Positions 56,501 to 64,000 of a DNA stretch of 64,000 bases are shown piece after piece; positions within the stretch are counted from its first letter, which is position 1, and each line of letters begins with the position of its first letter. This DNA is from Cavenderia fasciculata. Its lineage: Eukaryota > Evosea > Eumycetozoa > Acytosteliales > Cavenderiaceae. Where the stretch lies: positions 868,001-932,000 of the forward strand of contig NW_004457624.1 in assembly GCF_000203815.1 (NCBI RefSeq), written 5' to 3'. The notes below the pieces were generated by a model. That model saw nothing but the letters and a program-made list of their open reading frames with translations, was not told where the DNA came from and did no database searches. The position numbers and the translations under genes were made by a program.

Positions 56501-58080
56501 AGATTGTGAAGATTTACCCGATAATGGTGGTGATGAAGTAGAGGTTGTTGTTGTTGTTGAAGTAGAGGATGTTGTTGGTTTATCAGTACTAGGTTGATTT
56601 ATATTAAAAGTGAGAATATGTGTAAGGGAGATATTGGTGGTGTTTGTGTATCCACCCGATGAAATTTGAAGGGCATGTTGATACTTTGAACAAGCGTCAA
56701 AGAGTGGTTCCTTGAGCAAAAACGATTGCAATCCATCTGTAAAGGGTGTTCCTTGTACGACGGGTTGTTGGGCATTTTGAGGAACGGGAACAACGTCTTC
56801 ATTCCAATCCAACAGACACACGTCGACAGTCTTGCCTCCCAAGTGCTCCTTGACCTTTTTAAAGATCAAATTACCCCATTTAATGAGTGCATGGTAGTCT
56901 TTTGGATTCTGTTCAATCAACAATCGATACTTGTACTCTAGTCCAATCTCGAGCAAATGTCTTTCCTTTTCCTTGGCCGACAATGTGCCAGACGATGCTG
57001 CATGTTTTGATGATGACGATGATGTTAGGTCCTCCATATAGTTTCTATTCTCATCAATGTCGTCATCAACCTCTTCATCACCTTCCAAATTTAATAATAC
57101 CAATTTACTTGATGGTGATATTGATCCACTTTGACTTTCAACTGTATTATTATTATTAGAGTTGGATGTGGTTGGTGGTAATGGTGTAACTATAGTTTCA
57201 GCAATCTTTGTATTGGTATTTGTATTTGTATTGATATTCTTTAGATTATCTGATCGACGATAGATTTCCTTTGCTTTTTGGTATTCTTCTTCTTTTTCCT
57301 TGTTTGAATTTGCTTGATTCTGATTGGTTAGACTGCTTATAAGTTGTTGCAAATCATCCAACTCTTCGTTTTGAATGGGTAATGTCGACTTTACCCTTGA
57401 TCGATAGGATGATGATAATAATGCTGGTGGTGAAGATGGTGGTGATAATGATAATTCAACTATGATCCAAATAAATAAAAAAAAAAAGAAAGAAGAAAAG
57501 AAAAGAAAGAAAGAGTAAGTAAATTTGGGAATATAAATGTGGTGATGATTGTGATGATAGTGATGGTCAAACTAAAATGAATAATTCTTTGTATGTATGT
57601 ATGTATGTCCCTCTCCCTCACTCACACACAAAGTTGAGATATTTTTTAAATCGCTCACACCCCCAACCTTTTACACCCACAAACAAGAAGGGGGTTCACT
57701 CATTGGTTAGAATGAGCGGATGAGTTCAACTCACCTATCTTTTGTGTGAGGGAATGACGGTTGGGGAATAGAGAGAGAGAGAGAGAGATGGGCCAACCAA
57801 TAATAGATTGGATTGTAGTAGTTTGATGGAATGAATGAATGAATGTAATGTAAATGTATAAAACTCACCTGTTCTTGGTTTAGATTGGGTAGTAGTTGAA
57901 GTTGAAGTTGTCGAAGTAGAAGTAGTTGAAGTGATACCTTCTAATTGTAATTCATCATCGTCATCATCGTCATCATCTTCTTGAGATGAACCTCTGTCTT
58001 GCATGTCATCTACATATTCTGGTTGGTGGTGGTGGTCATCTTCATCGTCGTCGTCGTCGTCATCATCATCGTCGTCGTCG

Positions 58081-58115
<35 letters not shown>

Positions 58116-58346
58116 TCTTGTATGTGACAACTGAGCAGTCATTTGCAGCTGACTGTTAGAGTAGGAGGGAAGGAATGAAGAGTCGATGTTGAACAGTTGC
58201 TCTGCCGACATTCTCGATTTCTGTCCATACTTTAGAGAGTATCTCTCCCTGATAGTTGCCTTTCCATTCTTCATCTTGTCTGCCAAGTGATGCATTGCAT
58301 TCTCATCCTCTAGACTTGTGCTAATACTATCTATGTTGGTTGTCAT
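53600..58346 (-). CDS. Large STE-type serine/threonine kinase with TPR-like N-terminal repeats
   Basis: Exons on the minus strand 58346-57869, 57459-53882 and 53788-53600 join in frame to 1414 residues. Exon 1 encodes an acidic N-terminus with a run of about 27 Asp. The middle has repeats resembling helical pairs (YHALIKWGNLIFKKVKEHLG, LWMRWGDCLFLLCTYLEL, LLAIALRKWGIALSRYSRRM), then low-complexity and Armadillo-like helices. The kinase domain is at about 1120-1390: LGTGAFGNVF, the Lys in PIAIKVL, gatekeeper region LWIIMEYCDGGTVRDLI, HRDIKSRNILL, DFGLAT, and GTMGRIAPEI where STE kinases usually have GTPYWMAPE. Exon 3 ends the lobe with CLQVDPFIRPTPEMLLQHSF. All catalytic residues are present. 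PAK/Ste20-like grouping is likely; pathway unknown. Confidence 0.85.
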
Positions 58347-59303
58347 TTTGACAAACTAACAACAATTGAATTGATTGATAGTTGATATAATGAATAAATA
58401 AATAAATAATGTGTTGTATAGATATATAAAAAAGAGAGTGGGTAAACAAATAAATAGAATGAAAATATAAAAATAAGAGTGCACTCTTTTTTAATCAAAA
58501 AGGCTCCTATCACTAAAATCTAGATCTTTCATGTTTTGGAATAATAATGTGGTTATGATGGACTGCTCCCACAAAAAAAAAACAAAAAAAAAAAAAAAAA
58601 GGAATCGCGATATCTATCTTTGCAGCTGCCGACCGGGATTACCCTTATTTCTCGAGTTATGTTTAATTTAATTAACTTTTATTTATTTGTTTATGTGAAA
58701 AAAGATTAAAGTAATAAATTTTGTTTGCTTGTGTTTAATTAATTGATCATTTGATTATTATTATTATTTGTTGTTTAATTCTTGTTTTTTACCAAAAGAA
58801 AAAAAGAAAAACATTGATTGAATGAATTTAATGAAATATTATTATTATTATTATTATTAGTTGGTGTGTGATTGTGATTATAATTAATTATTTCTTGGAG
58901 TTTTTTTGTTTGTGGAATGATTATTATTATCTGTTGAGGAGAGAGAGAGAGATGGAATGAATGACCATCCAAATTATTATTATTATTATAATATTATAAT
59001 TATTATTGCCATTGTTGTTTTTGGATTTATAAAAATATTATTATTATTATGAACGATATTGGTACTACTACTACTAATGTATATGAAAATGTAGATGCTT
59101 TTGATCACGACAAATGAAAAGTGGATATTATGATGATGAATATAATTATTCCAATCCAATAAAACAATTGTTGTTGTTGTTGTTGTTGTTTGTTGTTGTC
59201 TTCTATTTAAATATATATGTATGTATAAGTGATAGATATGAAAAAAAGATAAAAGGGAGGAGAATATAGTTTGAGAGACTTTACTAATTTAATTTAAATT
59301 AAA
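58347..59303. other. AT-rich spacer between the kinase and RING genes
   Basis: 957 bp with A runs (58568-58600) and TTA/ATT triplet tracts (58838-58860, 58975-59050, 59168-59190). It holds the promoter of the kinase gene and the 3' UTR of the RING gene. No further gene seen. Confidence 0.45.
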
Positions 59304-59469
59304 TTAGTTCTCCTCTTCATAGTATTCAATCATTGGTTCATCTTCATCGTCATCTTCTTCTTCTTCTTCCTCTTCTTCATCTTCTTCAACTTCATCTTCT
59401 TCCTCTTCATCATCGTCATCCGTGTCGATAGTATCATAGTTGATGTTGTTGTTTCCATGATGATGACGT

Positions 59470-59501
<32 letters not shown>

Positions 59502-60992
59502 ATGATTATCCCTGTTGGTGTTGTTGGTGTTGCTGTAATTTGGAAATGCATCCAAAACAGATGTTCTACACGCTGGACAAGTATTTTGTTCTTCAAACCA
59601 TCTAAGTATCTCCTCTGGATGGTATTCATGATTACAAGGGAGGACAATAACTGTTTCATTTCCAATTGTCTCTAAACAAATCTAAATAAACAGAAATAGA
59701 GTAAGTAAGGTTTACATAAACGATTGGATGAATTGACCTCTTTATATTGTACATACACCACAAGTCTTTTGATTTGGATCATCATCTTTGAGCTCATTTT
59801 TCTTTTTTGTTAATAGTTTCAAGATATGAGTGGGTACTCCTTTGGGAACGTTTTGTAGTTGTGAATAGAATTCATAGGTGTTGTTGTGATTGGACACTGC
59901 ATCGTCGTATGGGACATTGTGTCCTTCTAAACCATACGGTAAATAGATGCTATTGGAATGATCATCAAAGTCATTTCCAGCACCCAAGTACCTTCGTGGC
60001 ATGTCTCTCTGTTGTTGTTGTTGTTGTTGTTGTTGGTGCATTTGGTGTAGCTGTCGGTGCTGTTGTTGATGCATCTGTTGTACTCGTTGATGGTACTGTA
60101 GGAAAAGTTGTTGTGGTTGTTGTTGATGGTGGTAACTTTGTTGTTGTTGAGGCGCACCTTGTTGTTGTTGTTGTTGCGATCCATTATTTGTTTGATAATT
60201 TTGTTGTTGTCGCGACATATAAGGAGGATAGTAATTTTGCGTGGTTGATGTGTTGTTTTGTGCCTGTTGTTGTTGTTGCTGCTGCTGTTGTTGTTGTTGG
60301 AACTGAGGAGGAGGTGGTTGGAAATAATGGGATTGGTAAGGAGAGGACGTAGAAGATGAAGAAGAAGCATTAGCAGGTTGTTGTTGTTGAGGAGGAGGTG
60401 GTTGTTGATGATGATGATGATGTTGTGAATTGAAATGTATATTTCCATTAGATCCTCGAGGATTGGTGTTGGTTCCATTATTATTATTATTTCCAGATGA
60501 TGTAGGATTGACAGGCGCTTCATTGTGATTGTTGTTGTTACTTGCAGTTGAAGACGAGGCAGCAGATGCAGCTGGTTGTTGTTGTTGCTGAGGATAATGG
60601 TGATGATGGTGATGGTGGTGATGATGATGGTGATGGTGGAACGTTTGTTGTTGGGTATGGTTGTGAAGATCCGAGACATGCTGGTTGTGCATTTGCAAGT
60701 GCTGTACTAGTGAAATTTGAGGTGGTGGTGGTGGTGGTTGTTGTTGTTGTTGTTGATGTTGTTCTCCAAACCGAGGATGATGATTATTATTCCCACCATT
60801 GTTGCTGCTATTATTGCTGCTGGTGTTACCTGCTGCGCCGCCGCCTCCTCCTCCACCACCACCACCACTACCGCTGTCTATATTGTTGATGAGGTTGTGG
60901 TGCTGCTGTATCTGGAGTGAATGAAGCGCCATATGTTCACTAAGGAATTCGTTCCATTGTCCATTTCTATTTGAGGAGTGTCTAGTAGTCAT
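59304..60992 (-). CDS. Gln/His-rich RING-H2-like protein lacking one zinc ligand
   Basis: Exons on the minus strand 60992-59757 and 59681-59304 give 537 residues; the ATG at 60992 is the first true Met. The first 300 residues are Gln, His, Asn and Gly runs, including about 15 His. A conserved helix (NVPKGVPTHILKLLTKKKNE) leads into the RING, which is split by the intron: TCGICLETIGNETVIVLPCN, HEYHPEEILRWFEEQNTCPA, then CR. It has the BIG BROTHER/RNF-type RING-H2 spacing, but where the fourth Cys is normally found (HxxC before the Ile-x-x-Trp) the sequence has Glu (HPEEILRW). The C-terminus is very acidic. Predicted E3 ubiquitin ligase, perhaps with a degenerate second zinc site. Confidence 0.8.
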
Positions 60993-61945
60993 CAATCAAC
61001 TGATTGTTAGTCTTGTGTTTTATATCTCTCTCTCTCTCTCTCTTTTGACTATGTTAAATTATACATACCGTACTACTCTTGTAGACATGGATTGCGTTTT
61101 GGTGTTTGGTGTAGGGCGATAATACAAATATACAAAGCAAAAATGATTATTATTGTTATTGTTGTTGATAGGGTGTGTTTGTTTGTTTGTTTGTTGGTCA
61201 ATATAGTATATATATAAATGTACAGGGATGTTGTGTCGTTAGTTGTTGTTGATGTTTAGTAGTTGGTTATACAAATATTTATTAGTGGGTGGGTTATTAT
61301 TATTATTATTATTCTAAAGAGAAGAGGAAGGGAAAATGTTATATATACAATAGAGTCTGTTGTTGTTGTTGTTATCGAGGAAGAGAGAAAATACACAAAG
61401 TGAGTGAGTTGAATTGATGATGATGATGATGATGATAGTTGGTGATGTCAAATTTGATTAGCTGTTGTTAAAGAGTATTGAGTGCACCATTAAATGATTG
61501 TTGTGGTTGTTTGTTATGTTATATACAATAAATAAGGTGTCGTTGTGATTGTTGTTGATGAGCAATCAATCAAAGTAATCAATAATACTATTTCTTATTC
61601 TTATATATTATAATTATATATTATTATAATTATTATTATTATTGTTCAAACCAACTAGCTAACTAATTTACTAATGTTATGATACTTGATCAAAAAAAGG
61701 TGATGATTTGATGATGGATATGTTGATGAATACTGATGATACTGATACTGAATATAACTGACTACAAAACTGAGACAACGAGCTAGTTAGTTGTCTACTC
61801 CCAACACTATAGTTTGTAAAGTAAATAGAATGATAGAAAAGTCATATAATAATGAATGCTCACACCCTATGTTTTGTTTGTCACCAGTCTTCACCACAAC
61901 ACGAGTAAAAAATTCCTTCATACTCAAAAAAATACTCCCAAATTG

Positions 61946-61979
<34 letters not shown>

Positions 61980-62038
61980 CAGAACATAGTTTCATAGTCA
62001 TCTCAAAGCTTATGTATATATATATATATTGACAAACC
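60993..62038. promoter_or_regulatory. Divergent promoter region with simple repeats and a T32 run
   Basis: About 1 kb between the RING gene and the last gene, with a CT run near 61025-61045, GTTT repeats near 61180-61195, ATG repeats near 61415-61435, ATT/TTA tracts near 61600-61640 and an uninterrupted run of 32 T at 61948-61979. No gene seen. Confidence 0.45.
61948..61979 (+). repeat. T32 homopolymer
   Basis: Thirty-two consecutive T residues just upstream of the last gene. Runs this long are common in dictyostelid intergenic DNA, and the length is unreliable in most sequencing data. Confidence 0.9.
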
Positions 62039-62041
62039 TTG

Positions 62042-64000
62042 ATGGTTGGGCGGTTATTAATTGAGACTGGTGTCTCTAGCAATAATGAATGTCCTATCAT
62101 TAAACAAGGATGGGAGACTACAACTATCATGACGACAGAAACATTCAACTCTTCTGATAGCAACAAGATCGATAAGAATAGTCTTCTTTTTAAAAGTATC
62201 TTAAACAACTATTATATACGAAGTAGCATGCTACCACATATACATAGACAATTGATTGGTAACAATGATCATTTGGCACTAAAGGAACATCAAATGATAT
62301 CACTCGATGATTTCATACGACTACATCGTACTGATCTATTCATCAAACATTTTGACCAAGTCTATCAAACTATACAACCTAAAGAAAGGGAGTTTAGTTT
62401 CAGTGGATCAGTATGTGCAATCATAGAATACAACCCTTCCGTCAATCCAATTATTAATCATCATATTCCTTCATATTCCTCTCTAGAACAAAACATTTGG
62501 ATATATCCTTGGGATTATATTTAGAAATGGCAATGATATTGCATTAGAGTATTTGCTACAACGTTTTAAAGGACCTATTGATCGCTCACGAATTTTTTCC
62601 TATGTTGTTTTACAACCATTCAAGAAGCATTCCGCAATTGCCATATATAGAGCTCTAATGCGTCATGATTATCATTTACCAATTGGTATATATTTTTTAT
62701 GACTACTCAACATTTGTTGGGAATAGTCTCGCGCTGGCGGTCGGTGCTGGAGATTTGGCAATGTTTGATCAATTGTGCAAAGACTGTCTTGACCCAACTA
62801 CCACAAGCCAACTTAATTATACTCACAAACCATTAAAAGCTTTAATCAAGAAACTAAATAGAAATACAAGTGGCTCCAAGAATCATAAATTATTTAATGA
62901 TCAACAAACTTCACCACCAATCAATAATAATAATAATAATGAATCAAAATATGAAATATTATATTATATGGTTAAAAGGTTATTAGAGTATGGTTTAGAT
63001 TTTCGATACAAGTTGTTTTCCTGTGCATTGGAGGATTCAAACAATCAAGAGATATTGAAATGGATCAAAGACAGTCACGATAATATTCAAGATTTTAAAA
63101 GACAATGTCAATCGTTAAGTTCAGATATCAAACGATATGCAAACACAAATACTCTACGGCTGATAGAATTCGACCCCAACCCGTCCTTTTCCTTTTCCTT
63201 TGGATTGTATTTGGCGGACAACTATGACTTTTTATCGTATGTGCTGGGTATCCACGGTCACCGACACCTTTTCCACCTCCTCGATGATGTATTGTTACTT
63301 GGAAATTTGGAATGCACCAACTTGCTCATCGAATCAATCGCCACTCATGCAACTAAAGATGATAGTTTTACCATTTCCGGGGAGATTCACACATCGTTAA
63401 TGACATTGGATTTTGTCAAACGGTTGCTCAATATCAAGAATAATCAAGTCAATGGTTTAGATAAGTTGGTTGTATCCATTATTAAATTACAAAAACTAGA
63501 TATTTTGGAATATATTCTATTATCATCATCATATGCCATCTCAAATGATCCTGCCATACACCATACTTTTATCTTGGAATCTCTCAAAATAGACAATCCG
63601 ATATTTATCGAGATACTCCTCGATAAATTCTTTCCCCTGTCCACTGTATTTACAATTCCAAATAGTTTTGAAATGATCGATCCTCATCCACTTGGTTCTC
63701 TCTATTCAAAGGGTCATACAATCAAGTTTGCTTTGGGTTGCTATTCAATGTCACCAATTCCAAAATCCTCGATGACATTGATTATCAACCATCAATCAAT
63801 TCAAATCGTTCCCAGTTGGTTGGTTATTTTATCGTGTGTACACTTTCATGAAGATGACACTGATATTCAATTGTTGAAAGATGTTGTATCGAATTATAAT
63901 TTCAACAAAATTCAAGATGTATTAACAATTGCATGCGCCAAAGGTCTAATTCAAGTATTGGAATGTTTCCCAGCCTCTAAAATTTCTCTATTTTGTGATA
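62042..64000 (+). CDS. Dictyostelid ankyrin-like repeat protein, partial, with apparent frame changes
   Basis: Runs off the right edge. The N-terminal segment (from ATG 62042, or more likely from MTTETFNSSDSNKIDKNSLL at about 62130) contains LLFKSILNNYYIRSSMLPHI and DDFIRLHRTDLFIKHFDQVY, then stops at 62523. The evident continuation (IIFRNGNDIALEYLLQRFKG, YRALMRHDYHLPI) is in another frame, and near 62690 the frame changes again. From there an uninterrupted frame runs to base 64000: NSLALAVGAGDLAMFDQLCK, YYMVKRLLEYGLDF and VLTIACAKGLIQVLECFP. The repeated pattern of small helices ending in ALxxGxLxxFxxL resembles the degenerate ankyrin proteins expanded in dictyostelids. Function unknown. About two frame changes: errors or decay. 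Confidence 0.5.

Noticed and set aside
58028-58115. CAT/CGT repeat as a possible CRISPR-like or satellite array
   Set aside because: It is the antisense of the GAT/GAC codons for the Asp run of the kinase N-terminus; there are no spacers.

Overview
The window looks like a dictyostelid social amoeba. Coding islands sit in AT-rich intergenic DNA. Introns are short and AT-rich, mostly with GTATGT or GTAAGT donors. Proteins carry long Asn, Gln, Ser, Thr, Asp and His runs, and AAT/ATT triplet repeats are everywhere. GC in conserved exons is higher than in D. discoideum, so a group 1 or 2 species (for example Cavenderia-like) is my guess; this is inference.

Left flank (1-16 kb): ordinary single-copy genes. 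In order: UTP21/WDR36 (SSU processome, minus strand, runs off the left edge), a SMARCC/Swi3 chromatin remodeller subunit, a DHHC palmitoyltransferase with an apparent frame slip, the RRP40/EXOSC3 exosome cap, a 2.9 kb gene-free stretch with structured GC-rich islands, a small START/VASt-like protein, an RCC1L-like RCC1 protein, an RNase III-domain gene that looks frame-broken, and a 148-bp fold-back (MITE-like) element.

Centre (16.2-35.5 kb): a head-to-tail array of eight members or remnants of one paralogous family. A full-length protein has about 930-985 residues: a SAP/LEM-like N-terminal helical motif, then two copies of a module made of an F-box-like segment split by a CxC...CxxH (probably zinc-binding) insert followed by irregular leucine-rich repeats, with a poly-Asn linker between the modules. 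Six of the seven units that retain a C-terminus finish in a CaaX prenylation box (CNIL, CPLM, CKIM, CIIM, CNIM, CNTM). The last has lost the Cys and the stop and instead ends in a hydrophobic tail. Two members share a roughly 1-kb block with no difference that I can see, which suggests recent gene conversion, and two units are deletion remnants. This array is the best candidate for an undescribed system: membrane-anchored double F-box/LRR proteins, analogous in outline to the prenylated human FBXL2.

Right flank (35.6-64 kb): a second RCC1 protein, cytosolic tyrosyl-tRNA synthetase, a small two-helix membrane protein, an NFX1/NFXL1-type zinc finger protein with a C-terminal membrane anchor, an RRM-like Ser/Thr-rich protein with a 9-nt first coding exon, a LARGE-like (GT49) glycosyltransferase, a protein with an NSD-type triple PHD cassette but no SET domain, a 3 kb gene-free region, a large STE-type kinase, a Gln/His-rich RING protein lacking one expected zinc ligand, and a partial ankyrin-like dictyostelid protein running off the right edge.

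Several apparent frameshifts fall in otherwise well-conserved coding sequence, including single-copy genes, so some may be sequence errors and not real lesions.
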